NCBI RefSeq assembly: GCF_014858725.1
Contig: NZ_AQGV01000012.1
Coordinates: 2,480,001 to 2,544,000, forward strand
Source of the DNA: Pseudoalteromonas aurantia 208
Lineage (GTDB): Bacteria; Pseudomonadota; Gammaproteobacteria; Enterobacterales; Alteromonadaceae
Direction of reading: 5' to 3'
DNA length: 64,000 nucleotides
Under the pieces are notes generated by a model. That model was not told the origin of the DNA, did no database searches, and saw only the letters and a program-made list of their open reading frames with translations. The position numbers were made by a program, and so were the translations under genes. Numbering within the stretch: the first letter of the stretch is position 1; each line of letters opens with the position of its first letter. This document shows positions 37,936-46,892 of this stretch, one piece after another.

Positions 37936-39132
37936 TTACATGCCAATATCATTTAATGAAACCATGCTCATCAACATTACAACAACAACGCCACCAACAA
38001 ACCCTCCCATGAACAAAATCATTAAAGGTTCAATTAACGTTGTTATTTTTTGCGTCCAATCCTCAAAATCTTGCCTTGAGCGTGAGGATATTTCACTAAA
38101 CACTCGCTCCAAATTACCTGACTCTTCACCAACCTCCAGTAGTGACACAAAGAAATCAGGGTAAAGATCGGTTTGCTTAAGTGCGGGGCTCAACAAACTA
38201 CCCCGACTAATTTTTTGTTGTGCAACTTCTAACTGATGTCGAAGTACATGGTTTTTAATGTTTCCGGTAGAAAGTTTTAAAGCAGAGTCAATCGCTACAC
38301 CAGAGCGTAACATCATAGCTAAACCACTATTAAAGCGAATACGTTCCACTGCTAGTACCATAAACGAAACCAGAGGTAGCTTAAGATATAAGCGCTCTAA
38401 CCCATTTGAAAAGCGCTCATTTTTTAATAACCCGACGATACTTACAATGAACAGCACCACACCGATAAACAGAAAGGATTGGTATTGAACCATCCACTCA
38501 CTTATAGACAGCATCATTTGTGTATACCAGGGTAAGTTTTCTGCTTCATTAAACATTGTAGCCATTTTGGGTATAATGAAGTTAAATATGAAAAAAATAC
38601 TGAGAAGACAAACAGAAAAAATAACAGCAGGGTAAGTCAATGAGCCTATAATTTTACTACGTAAGCTTCTTTTAAATTTTAAATCTTTTGCCAGATCAGA
38701 AAAAACTTCTGACAGGTTACCTGAAGCTTCACCCAATTCAATTAAATTACAATATAAATTATCAAAAGCATCCGGATGTGACTTAAACGCCGTAGACAAA
38801 CTGACCCCAGCTTTAATTTGTTTACTTATATCATTTAGTAAATCAGAAAGGGCTGCTTTAGCTTTTGTTTTTCTTATTATATCTAGCCCTTTATCAATCT
38901 TAACACCGGACTCTAACAAAAGACTAAGCTCAGCGGTTAAAAATTCTAGATCCGCCAATGAAACACTTCTAGAGCTAAACAGCGCGATTGACTTCTTTTC
39001 TTCTTTTAACTCAAATGACAATAGCCCTTCTTGCTCCAGCTGCATCAACGCTTCATTTGATGTCAGCGCTTCGATCATCCCTTCGACTTTACCACCTGTT
39101 TTATCATAAGCCTTGTAAGTATAATTTGGCAT
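37936..39132 (-). CDS. gspF: Type II secretion inner-membrane platform protein GspF
   Basis: The 398-residue protein begins MPNYTYKAYDKTGGKVEGMIEA, the usual GspF start. It carries the two repeated T2SSF domains (about 68-190 and 270-390), each with the ESGxxxxxGL-type and LLEVGEESGNLERVF motifs, and three membrane segments near 168-188, 220-240 and 365-390. It shares one base with gspE and should sit at the base of the pseudopilus. Confidence 0.94.
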   Translation of the reverse strand: MPNYTYKAYDKTGGKVEGMIEALTSNEALMQLEQEGLLSFELKEEKKSIALFSSRSVSLADLEFLTAELSLLLESGVKIDKGLDIIRKTKAKAALSDLLNDISKQIKAGVSLSTAFKSHPDAFDNLYCNLIELGEASGNLSEVFSDLAKDLKFKRSLRSKIIGSLTYPAVIFSVCLLSIFFIFNFIIPKMATMFNEAENLPWYTQMMLSISEWMVQYQSFLFIGVVLFIVSIVGLLKNERFSNGLERLYLKLPLVSFMVLAVERIRFNSGLAMMLRSGVAIDSALKLSTGNIKNHVLRHQLEVAQQKISRGSLLSPALKQTDLYPDFFVSLLEVGEESGNLERVFSEISSRSRQDFEDWTQKITTLIEPLMILFMGGFVGGVVVVMLMSMVSLNDIGM

Positions 39133-40787
39133 TAACCAGCTACTCTCATAACTTCTTCCAATGTGGTTAACCCTTGCACTGCTTTAAATAGCCCATCCTC
39201 TATTAACGTTCGACGCTGCAAACTCGCATTATGTGCTTTTGCTAAACCAATAAAGTTCGCATCTTTAGGTAATGCTTTTATTTCGTTATCACAAGCTAAA
39301 TATTCGGTCACAGCCATTCGTCCTTTATAGCCTGTATGTGAACATTTTTCACACCCTTTGCCATGCCTCAAATTCAACTGCTCAATTTCAAACTTTTGAC
39401 AAAACTCGTCAAGTCCATATTGCTGTATCAACTCAGGCTGGTTTTCTACAGGCTCGCTGCAATTTGAGCATATCTTTCGCGCTAACCTCTGTGCCACAAT
39501 GGAGACTAAAGCGGCATTAAGCAGAAACTCTTCAACACCTAAATCAAGTAATCGAGTATAGGCACTCGCAGCGTCATTGGTATGTACTGTGCTAAAGACT
39601 AAATGCCCTGTTAAAGCTGATTGTAACGCAATTTGAGCTGTTTCTTTATCTCGAATCTCACCAAGCATTATTACATCAGGATCTTGTCTAACGATTGAAC
39701 GCAAACCCGCAGCAAAGTCGAAACCTATATCACTTTGCACTTGAACTTGATTGACTCCGCTGAGTTGATATTCAACTGGATCTTCTAGGGTTATAATTTT
39801 TACATCATTATTATTAAGCGCATTTAAGAATGTGTATAAAGTCGTTGTTTTACCGGATCCCGTTGGCCCTGTTAATAAAACAACTCCTGCAGTTGTTTTT
39901 ATATCTTGCCTGATTTGCTGCTCTATATCTGCTGATAACCCCAATACAGACAGCTCATACTTCACGTTATCTTTTCTAAGAAAACGCATTACAATCGACT
40001 CTCCATCATTAAGGGGTAATGCCGATACCCTTATATCAACTTCCTGATTGGAGATTTTCAGTTCGATCTTCCCATCTTGGGGTCTGCGCTTTTCGGCAAT
40101 ATCCATACCGGAAAGAATCTTAAGACGGGTTGTAAGTGGCATTTGCATACTCTTTGGAAGCTTTTCGACTTCATGCAAAACACCATCAATTCTGTACCTT
40201 ACCCGATAAAAGCTATCAAATGGTTCCAAATGCATATCTGAAGCACCTTGTCTCAATGCTTTAGATATAAGTGAATTAAGTAAATTTACCGTAGGAGCTT
40301 CGGAGGCTAACTCTCTAAGTTTCTCTTCTTCATCACCAGTTAAGTTAGCGTGAGTATCACTGATTTCATCGCGGTTATATCTCGCTAATAGCTGTTTTAC
40401 ATCGTAATCGGATGCTAAATAGCAATTAACCGTTTTGCCTGTGGAAAATACCCAATGATTAAAGTCTGAGTTTAACGGTTCAACACATGCCACCGTCAAT
40501 TCTTTTTCTGAGCTGAGTAACACAACACACCTATTAGCATGCCATAAATTAATCTCAACTTGTGAACAATCAACCAGCTCGGAATCTAAAAATTGCTCGA
40601 TATCTAATATTGGTAGCTCTAAGTACTTTGACTGTAAATGAATAACTTGGTCATCAGGTAAAGCCCCCATATTAACCAATATTTGCTCTACTTTACCACC
40701 ATACTTCTTTTGGTATTCCTTTGCTTTACTAAGTTCAGATGAAGCAATATTAAATGAGTCAATAAGTAAGCTTTCTATGGTATTCAT
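39132..40787 (-). CDS. gspE: Type II secretion ATPase GspE
   Basis: The 551-residue AAA-type secretion ATPase has a GspE N-terminal domain (1-140) and Walker A GPTGSGKTTT (307-316). An Asp box, ITLEDPVEYQLSGVNQVQV, and IMLGEIRDKETAQIALQSALTGHLVFSTVHTNDA (Walker B and His box) follow. The tetracysteine zinc module (CSNC about 440, then CEKC) is typical of GspE/PilB. It powers pseudopilus extension from the cytoplasmic face. Start ATG overlaps the gspG stop by 4 bp. Confidence 0.95.
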   Translation of the reverse strand: MNTIESLLIDSFNIASSELSKAKEYQKKYGGKVEQILVNMGALPDDQVIHLQSKYLELPILDIEQFLDSELVDCSQVEINLWHANRCVVLLSSEKELTVACVEPLNSDFNHWVFSTGKTVNCYLASDYDVKQLLARYNRDEISDTHANLTGDEEEKLRELASEAPTVNLLNSLISKALRQGASDMHLEPFDSFYRVRYRIDGVLHEVEKLPKSMQMPLTTRLKILSGMDIAEKRRPQDGKIELKISNQEVDIRVSALPLNDGESIVMRFLRKDNVKYELSVLGLSADIEQQIRQDIKTTAGVVLLTGPTGSGKTTTLYTFLNALNNNDVKIITLEDPVEYQLSGVNQVQVQSDIGFDFAAGLRSIVRQDPDVIMLGEIRDKETAQIALQSALTGHLVFSTVHTNDAASAYTRLLDLGVEEFLLNAALVSIVAQRLARKICSNCSEPVENQPELIQQYGLDEFCQKFEIEQLNLRHGKGCEKCSHTGYKGRMAVTEYLACDNEIKALPKDANFIGLAKAHNASLQRRTLIEDGLFKAVQGLTTLEEVMRVAG

Positions 40788-41203
40788 AGGTGAACAATAT
40801 CTGCATTACTGTCTGTACCACCTACTTTTCCATCCGCGCCAAATGAACGCAATGTGTATGGGTTCCCGTCATTACCTGGTTTTGAGTAACTATATTCATT
40901 TCCCCATGGATCTAATGGAATATTCTTTGGTAAATATGGACCATCCCAGCGGACATGATCGTCTTGCCGTAATTGAGAAAGCGTGTCTGGGTATTTCCCA
41001 ACATCTAGTCTATAAGTATCAAGTGCAGTCTCAAATGCGACCATTTGAGTTCCTGCAACTCCTCTCTCAGCGGTACCCAACTTATCAAAAAACTTAGGAG
41101 CAACCAGCGATGCTAATAAACCTAAAATAACAATAACAATTAACAATTCCATCATGGTAAAACCCGACTGGCGCCCACCATAGATACTTTTCTTATTATT
41201 CAT
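40784..41203 (-). CDS. gspG: Major pseudopilin GspG
   Basis: The 139-residue protein has the prepilin site QSG before FTMMELLIVIVILGLLASLVAPKFF (Glu at +5) and the highly conserved GspG block YPDTLSQLR, WDGPYLPKNIPLDPWGNEYSY, SFGADGKVGG. The last region holds the calcium-binding site of the family. ATG 41203 overlaps the wecA stop by eight bases; an upstream in-frame start at 41311 lies inside wecA and is rejected. It forms the pseudopilus rod. Unusually it comes before gspE rather than after gspF. Confidence 0.95.
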   Translation of the reverse strand: MNNKKSIYGGRQSGFTMMELLIVIVILGLLASLVAPKFFDKLGTAERGVAGTQMVAFETALDTYRLDVGKYPDTLSQLRQDDHVRWDGPYLPKNIPLDPWGNEYSYSKPGNDGNPYTLRSFGADGKVGGTDSNADIVHL

Positions 41204-42281
41204 ACTTTTTAACCCTAACAGCCTGCTTTTTAAAAATATATTTCCTAAGAAACCGTGCAACTTTCCATGCGTGTTGAATACATGCCGAATAACTAATAAA
41301 CACAACGACAAATAGTATTAACATCAGATACTCAGGTACACCTATTAGTTCCCCTAAAACACCAATAGCAGCAAAAATTATCGCAAAAAAACTAATACTG
41401 GCCAGTGCCTTTCGTGAACTAAAACCGATACGCATAAAAACATGATGTAAATGATCTCTATCGGCCATAAAAGGAGATTGTCGTTTCTTTATGCGCCGAA
41501 TAATTATGGCCATCATATCCATCAAAGGTATTGAGATTACCCATAAGGCCGTGACAGGGCTAAACGCATTACTTGTACTAGATTGGGTTGCTATCATTAG
41601 TAGCCAAATGACACTTAGCCCGATAAACATTGACCCAGCATCGCCCATAAATATCTTTCTATTTTTGTGACCCAACACACCTAGGTTAAACGCTAAATAA
41701 GGTACTATTGTGGCTATAATAATCAGTGGTAACACACTCAGCTCACCACCATTAACCATCATCAAAACCAAAATAGCAGCAAATGTGATAATACTCATGG
41801 CGCCCGCTAAACCATCAATACCATCGATCATATTAAATGCATTTATCGCAGCAATTACAGCCACAACAGTGAATGGAATTCCCCAAACACCCAGTTCAAT
41901 ACCACCAAAACCAAATACATTACCTAAATTATTGATATAAGTATCTGATCCCCACATCATCAATAACGCAACTACTGACTGAACACATAAACGAACTTTT
42001 ACACCTAACTGGCGGTAATCATCAATTACTCCTAGCAAGACGATCGCTGCAGCGCATACAAGATAAACAACTAAACGGCGTTCCATAGGCAAAAATACAA
42101 TGATGGAAACTAACACTGCAAGAAAGATCGAAACCCCCCCGATGAGTGGAATAGATCCAACATGACGCTTTCTATTACATGGAGTGTCCACCAGGCCTAC
42201 TTTCTCTGCCACAGGTTTTATCATAAAAATAGAGCAGTAAGAAGCTACAAAAGCAAAAAAGATAACCATAACGATCCACAT
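41196..42281 (-). CDS. wecA: Undecaprenyl-phosphate GlcNAc-1-phosphate transferase (WecA-like)
   Basis: The 361-residue polytopic protein of the MraY/WecA family has the DD motif VLLGVIDDYRQLGVKVRL near residue 86. The substrate-binding NAFNMIDGIDGLAGAMS lies near 146-162, followed by NRKIFMGDAGSMFIGLS, and a cytoplasmic HIH-type loop DRDHLHHVFMRIGFS. It starts lipid-linked glycan synthesis by loading a HexNAc-1-P onto undecaprenyl phosphate. It follows the Wzz gene by 91 bp and overlaps gspG, tying glycan initiation to the secretion operon. The donor may be UDP-GlcNAc or a related HexNAc. Confidence 0.92.
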   Translation of the reverse strand: MWIVMVIFFAFVASYCSIFMIKPVAEKVGLVDTPCNRKRHVGSIPLIGGVSIFLAVLVSIIVFLPMERRLVVYLVCAAAIVLLGVIDDYRQLGVKVRLCVQSVVALLMMWGSDTYINNLGNVFGFGGIELGVWGIPFTVVAVIAAINAFNMIDGIDGLAGAMSIITFAAILVLMMVNGGELSVLPLIIIATIVPYLAFNLGVLGHKNRKIFMGDAGSMFIGLSVIWLLMIATQSSTSNAFSPVTALWVISIPLMDMMAIIIRRIKKRQSPFMADRDHLHHVFMRIGFSSRKALASISFFAIIFAAIGVLGELIGVPEYLMLILFVVVFISYSACIQHAWKVARFLRKYIFKKQAVRVKKYE

Positions 42282-42372
42282 AAACCTATCAACTAGTCAA
42301 TATTAACGGCGGCATTATATAGCATTTACAGCATAAAAAAAATTGCCGATAACACTTAATAACAGTTTTGTT

Positions 42373-43311
42373 TTAAGGCTTTTTATAAATAACAAAATGC
42401 CTAAATAAAACAATCATCAATGACAACAAAAACCCAAATAAAGAAAAACCAATACAAATCAATGCTCGTTTCGGTCCGTCTTTTATATCAGGGAGTATAG
42501 CTGGGTCAATCGTTCTGAATACATATTGAGATTGTGTTAGCGCCAACATTTTTGTCTGCTCTTGCTGTTCTATTAATTGATAGAATATTTTCTGCATATC
42601 AGCTATTGATGTTTCATTAAGTGTTTTTTTCAAGTAGTCGATTTTCGTCGTTGCTTGCTTTATGTCATCTTCTTGCATGCGAGCATTAATTTCAATTACT
42701 AATTTGTCCACTAAATCTTTCGCAACTACAGGAGAAAAATGTGTAATGGAAAGCCACACAAGATCTTTTTTCTTATCCTCAACGACCGTCAAATTCTTAG
42801 ATAAAATATGTTCATAAACTTCCTGAATACCTGGCACTGACTTCCGTGGTGGACTAACTTCACGTATCCATTGCTCTGTATTGATATCATACACGTTAGA
42901 GTTATACATTAATTTATTAGCAGAAAGCTCCCAGCCATTCGTTGCCATTAATATCGGCTTCAAATCATATTTATCAACAAATTGATTTAAAAAGCCTCTG
43001 CTTTGTAAAATTTGCAACGCCAATGCTGATTTATTTCCACCACTCCCACCTAAATTAACTCCTGCTATAGATGCCAAGCCCCCTAAATCTGACTTTAACC
43101 CATTCAACATCCCACCTTGAGCTTCTTCAACGGGAGACAACAACACAGTGGCTTTGTATATATTAGGTAAAGACAGTGCGTAATAAACACCACTAACGGA
43201 AAAAACTAACGAGCAAAGGATGATAATTATTTTACCTTGATATAACGCTCGTAAGATTTCTGACAAATCAATTTCATGACTTTTAATAATATCCGACTCT
43301 TTAATTTCCAC
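42373..43311 (-). CDS. wzz: Wzz chain-length determinant
   Basis: The 312-residue protein has the Wzz layout: cytoplasmic N-terminus (EIDLSEILRALYQGK), first membrane helix at about 28-48, a periplasmic domain with PNIYKATVLLSP near the first helix and coiled-coil regions, and the second helix (about 283-305) close to the C-terminus with the preceding Pro/Gly-rich IDPAILPDIKDGPKRA. It has no kinase domain, unlike the Wzc at 3574. It should set chain length for a Wzy-made O-antigen. Start GTG 43311 with AAGG seven bases upstream; 9 bp gap after the SLBB gene. Confidence 0.88.
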   Translation of the reverse strand: MEIKESDIIKSHEIDLSEILRALYQGKIIIILCSLVFSVSGVYYALSLPNIYKATVLLSPVEEAQGGMLNGLKSDLGGLASIAGVNLGGSGGNKSALALQILQSRGFLNQFVDKYDLKPILMATNGWELSANKLMYNSNVYDINTEQWIREVSPPRKSVPGIQEVYEHILSKNLTVVEDKKKDLVWLSITHFSPVVAKDLVDKLVIEINARMQEDDIKQATTKIDYLKKTLNETSIADMQKIFYQLIEQQEQTKMLALTQSQYVFRTIDPAILPDIKDGPKRALICIGFSLFGFLLSLMIVLFRHFVIYKKP

Positions 43312-43320
43312 AAAAATGCC

Positions 43321-45981
43321 TTATTTACTGCTTAATGTATTAAGCGACGCCGCCGCTAAGCCGAGTTGGTAGATAATCTGAGTTGCGGTGCTCCATAGTG
43401 TTAGGCTGTCAAGATGTTGGGTATCTAACGGAACAACAATGGTATCCCCTGGGGACAATAAGTTACTTTTACTGTTCACTGCAAACCAAGAATTATGACC
43501 ATGCGGGATGACCACTGAGCCATTCGCTTTAATAACATAAATACGGTCTTCATCTGCCTTCTGTTTTAACCCACCACTTGCGGCTAAATAACTTTTCACA
43601 TCTTTATTCGCATTATAAATATGTGTAGAAACAACATTCACCTCACCAATCACACTGACTGAATCTTGCATAGGCGGAACATATAGCGCATCTCCATCTT
43701 CTAATTGTAAGGTTTGTGTAGATGCATTATCTAAATCTATTAATAACCGTCCTAACGCCTCAACTTTTGACAGGTCTCTTAAGATTTTGTCCATGTCGCT
43801 ATATGATAAGTTAGCACTCGTTGTGGAACTTTTTTGGAAACTGTTCGTCACTATATCTCTTCTCAAATCTTGAGTTAATTTTTGTATTTGTGACGCTTCT
43901 TTTAATTTTATGGACTCTCTAGTGAATATAGCACCACTTTTATGGGCAAATTTACTAAACCCCCCAGCGCGACCAAGTAAGCTTTCTAATGTTTCCCCTC
44001 TTCGAATTGTATATGTACCTGGAAATAAAACTTCTCCAATTACTTCAACTTCTAGCCGCTCTTGCCAATGTGGTTTTGGGAAAATATTAATTGTATCTTT
44101 ACTGACAATTTCATGTGTTGGCGCTTCTAATTCATCTATCGCATTAAATTGTAAGTGTTGAACTTTATCACTGCCCTCAAAATCAATACGGGTTAATTCA
44201 ACATTTTCAAGATAAGCTGATTCTAATAAACCACCTGAAGCATTTATCACTTTCTCAAAGTTAGCTAATTTAGGGAGCGGATAAACTCCAGGGAATTTCA
44301 CTTTGCCGTTAACGGCAAACAATTTGGCCGGTTCAGTTGCAGATGATTGTTTCTGCAATTTTGCAATAATCGGAGACAATAAGTTATGACGACTAAATAC
44401 AGCATGCTCATTATCTTTGATTTCATCATCGACTTCAAAAAGTGCAGCAATACTGTTAATTGATTCTTTTTCCTCTAGGTCTTCTTCTACCTGTAAGCCA
44501 ATATAGTTCAAGAACTCGTCTTTCTCATATTTCTTCCACAATCGGATATTTTCTCGCAGTTTCAACTGCTCCTCATTGTAGGCTAAATCCGATAGCAATG
44601 ACTGTTCATCTTCTATCAGGGCATAACGGCTAAAAACCACGATAATGTCATTACTACGTAACTCGACATCATGCCTCTTTTTTATAACAACATCTTCCAA
44701 AGAAAACTGAATAACCTCTATGTCCCCTTCTAAATTCGCTTCTCTAACAACTAAAGAATAGGAGTAATCGGCAAGAGAAAGTAAATCTTCTCTCGGGCTA
44801 GAAAATACATCCCTAACAGTCTTATTTGGTTGCCATTGATAGTGACCGGGGCTAGTTACAGCACCAATAAGTGTTATAGTGTTTTGTAATCGGCTTGACG
44901 TCGCATTAACTTTAATTTCATCACCGTTACGAGGCTTATAGTTCGTGTTATTTGCAAAATCATAATTTAACGTAATGCGCTTTCCATCTCCGTTATAACG
45001 CGAAACAGCCACTTTTGAAGTTTGCGCGCTCGCTTTAAACCCTCCTGACATAGCAACCACACTGTCGATAGAGTCGGTCTCTTTCAACTCAAAAATAGCT
45101 TGCCTGTTCACCTCTCCCTTTACTGTGATTCTTTTCGCCGCTGGAGGAATAAATACAACATCTCCGGGCTTGAGTACTACGTCATTAGAACTATCACCGA
45201 ACAGCAGCAAATCATATAAATCAAATTTAGTAACTAACTTTCCAGCGCGTTTAACTTGAATGCTTCTAAGTGACCCTGTTTCATTTACGCCACCCGCAAC
45301 AAACAATGCATGTGTAACTGTAGCTAATGGCGAGACCGTATAGCTTCCTGGTTTATATGCTTCACCAACAATCATAATACGCATTGGGTTTAACGTACCC
45401 ATGCTAATGAATGCTTGCACACCAATCATTTCTTTGGAAACTTTAGCTTTCACTAACTCTTTGAGCTCTTGAAATTGCAGCCCAACAACGCCTATCGGCG
45501 ATAATTCAGGTATTAATAAACGCCCTTCACGGTCAATTTTAAGTTCATATTCCTGATTCATTTTACCATAAAAATTAATTTTGATTATATCACCTACTCC
45601 GACTAGGTATGTGTCCGGAATAGCTGCCAGCTCTGTCGGCATAAATGTGGTTGGGTTACCCGCAAACAACTCGTAACCAAAAGGCTTTAACTCTTCTAAT
45701 TTAGGCTTGAACTTCTCTTCATTCTCATCGCCCTCATCAAGTATTCGCGGTTGAATTGTTTCTTTTGGAAGTTCAGGTTCATTACTCGTAGTTGAATTTC
45801 CTTTTAAGCTACGTAAGTCAACCCCATATTTTTTTGCTAGCGCTTCTTGTTGAGCTTTCGGAAGCTTTTTGAATTGCTCCATCTGCTGATCTGATGGGGA
45901 GGCTGCAACAGCACCTTCCATAAACACACTGAAAAATAAACATAATAAAGCCGCAATGACAGCCAATTTACTGAACTTCAC
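43321..45981 (-). CDS. Large SLBB-domain polysaccharide export protein
   Basis: The 886-residue exported protein has a signal peptide of about 26 residues (ending AVAA, no lipobox) and a charged helical linker (QQMEQFKKLPKAQQEALAKKYGVDL). A Poly_export domain lies at about 110-190 (YLVGVGDIIKINFYGKMNQEYEL), followed by at least five SLBB-like repeats through the C-terminus (MRIMIVGEAYKPGSYTVSPL, RITVKGEVNRQAIFEL, LFAVNGKVKFPGVYPL, LEVEVIGEVLFPGTYTI, DSVSVIGEVNVVSTHIY). It is more than twice the size of Wza at 6283. Similar large proteins accompany Wzz/WecA in marine gammaproteobacteria. It is the first gene of the wzz-wecA-gsp block; start GTG 45981 with AAGGG seven bases upstream. Confidence 0.87.
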   Translation of the reverse strand: MKFSKLAVIAALLCLFFSVFMEGAVAASPSDQQMEQFKKLPKAQQEALAKKYGVDLRSLKGNSTTSNEPELPKETIQPRILDEGDENEEKFKPKLEELKPFGYELFAGNPTTFMPTELAAIPDTYLVGVGDIIKINFYGKMNQEYELKIDREGRLLIPELSPIGVVGLQFQELKELVKAKVSKEMIGVQAFISMGTLNPMRIMIVGEAYKPGSYTVSPLATVTHALFVAGGVNETGSLRSIQVKRAGKLVTKFDLYDLLLFGDSSNDVVLKPGDVVFIPPAAKRITVKGEVNRQAIFELKETDSIDSVVAMSGGFKASAQTSKVAVSRYNGDGKRITLNYDFANNTNYKPRNGDEIKVNATSSRLQNTITLIGAVTSPGHYQWQPNKTVRDVFSSPREDLLSLADYSYSLVVREANLEGDIEVIQFSLEDVVIKKRHDVELRSNDIIVVFSRYALIEDEQSLLSDLAYNEEQLKLRENIRLWKKYEKDEFLNYIGLQVEEDLEEKESINSIAALFEVDDEIKDNEHAVFSRHNLLSPIIAKLQKQSSATEPAKLFAVNGKVKFPGVYPLPKLANFEKVINASGGLLESAYLENVELTRIDFEGSDKVQHLQFNAIDELEAPTHEIVSKDTINIFPKPHWQERLEVEVIGEVLFPGTYTIRRGETLESLLGRAGGFSKFAHKSGAIFTRESIKLKEASQIQKLTQDLRRDIVTNSFQKSSTTSANLSYSDMDKILRDLSKVEALGRLLIDLDNASTQTLQLEDGDALYVPPMQDSVSVIGEVNVVSTHIYNANKDVKSYLAASGGLKQKADEDRIYVIKANGSVVIPHGHNSWFAVNSKSNLLSPGDTIVVPLDTQHLDSLTLWSTATQIIYQLGLAAASLNTLSSK

Positions 45982-46046
45982 AAATATACCCTTATCAATT
46001 AAGTGCGTGAGTTAACCGGCGTATTGTATCGCATTTTCAACATAAA

Positions 46047-46073
46047 AAAAATGGGACTAAAAGCCCCATTTTT
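46047..46073 (-). terminator. Rho-independent terminator after the DUF481 gene
   Basis: ATGGG (46051-46055) pairs with CCCAT (46065-46069), extended by four A-T pairs on each side, with a nine-base loop. A run of T follows on the minus strand. It separates the DUF481 gene from the SLBB-wzz-wecA-gsp block, so that block needs its own promoter in 45982-46046. Confidence 0.75.
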
Positions 46074-46090
46074 GTTGAAAATTGTAATAA

Positions 46091-46873
46091 CTAAAAGCTA
46101 TACACTAACGTCAGTGACGTTTCAGTATCTGTACTTTCTTTTCCATCATCTACTTCCGAGTTGTTTATGATGTTGTAAGCCACTTTCATTTGTAGAGAAC
46201 CGTTAATTTTAGTTAACAACGCAGACTCTGAAGTACTCTTCGTATTTGTACTACCAGTTTCGACAGAAAAAAGCTGTGTGAACTTGGCATTGTCAGAAAT
46301 CTGCCAACTGTAATCCATTTTTGCAACGCCGATAAATTCGTTTTCAGAAGTACCCGCCAATGGAGTGCCATTGTCTAATTCAGTACTGTCATCTTGATAC
46401 TCAAAACGCTTAATACCTGGACCCACTTCAAAACTCAATTCCATATCATCACGCTCTAGTAACCTTAAACCATAACCAACTGATATTACTGATTCTGAGC
46501 GGTAAGCGCCAAAAGAGTCTGATACATATGAACCTAACACAAACAAGTGGCTGCTATCACTATCGAGCTTATAATTCCCCTGCATCGATAAAGAATACTT
46601 TTCGTTAGTACGCTCTTTTACTTTATTTCCATCGTCATTTTCGATTTCATCTTCTTTGAAAATACCACTCACTTTATATTCATTATGCCAATTTTCTAGC
46701 CGATGCTTTGCCTTCAAATTACCTTTTAGAGTCGTTGTTTCTGTATTACCACTGGTAATGATAGCACCCACTTCACTGGTCACTTCCCAAGCTTGTTCAT
46801 TTTTTATATCCTCAGCATAGGCATTCGACATCACAACAGCACATACACACATAGATAACAATTTAACTTTCAT
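46091..46873 (-). CDS. DUF481 (YdiY-like) outer-membrane protein
   Basis: The 260-residue protein has a signal peptide ending SNAYA. A beta-barrel-like protein of alternating amphipathic strands follows: VTSEVGAIITSGNTETTTLKGNLKAKHRLENWHNEYKV, an FKEDEI segment and a final aromatic SLTLVYSF. The pattern fits the salt-induced outer-membrane YdiY/DUF481 family, whose biochemical role is unknown. ATG 46873 is preceded by AAAGG; the upstream extension to 46957 would overlap mscS and is rejected. It follows mscS by 19 bp and ends in a terminator, so the two are probably cotranscribed. Confidence 0.8.
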   Translation of the reverse strand: MKVKLLSMCVCAVVMSNAYAEDIKNEQAWEVTSEVGAIITSGNTETTTLKGNLKAKHRLENWHNEYKVSGIFKEDEIENDDGNKVKERTNEKYSLSMQGNYKLDSDSSHLFVLGSYVSDSFGAYRSESVISVGYGLRLLERDDMELSFEVGPGIKRFEYQDDSTELDNGTPLAGTSENEFIGVAKMDYSWQISDNAKFTQLFSVETGSTNTKSTSESALLTKINGSLQMKVAYNIINNSEVDDGKESTDTETSLTLVYSF

Positions 46874-46892
46874 TACTTTTATAACCTTTCTG

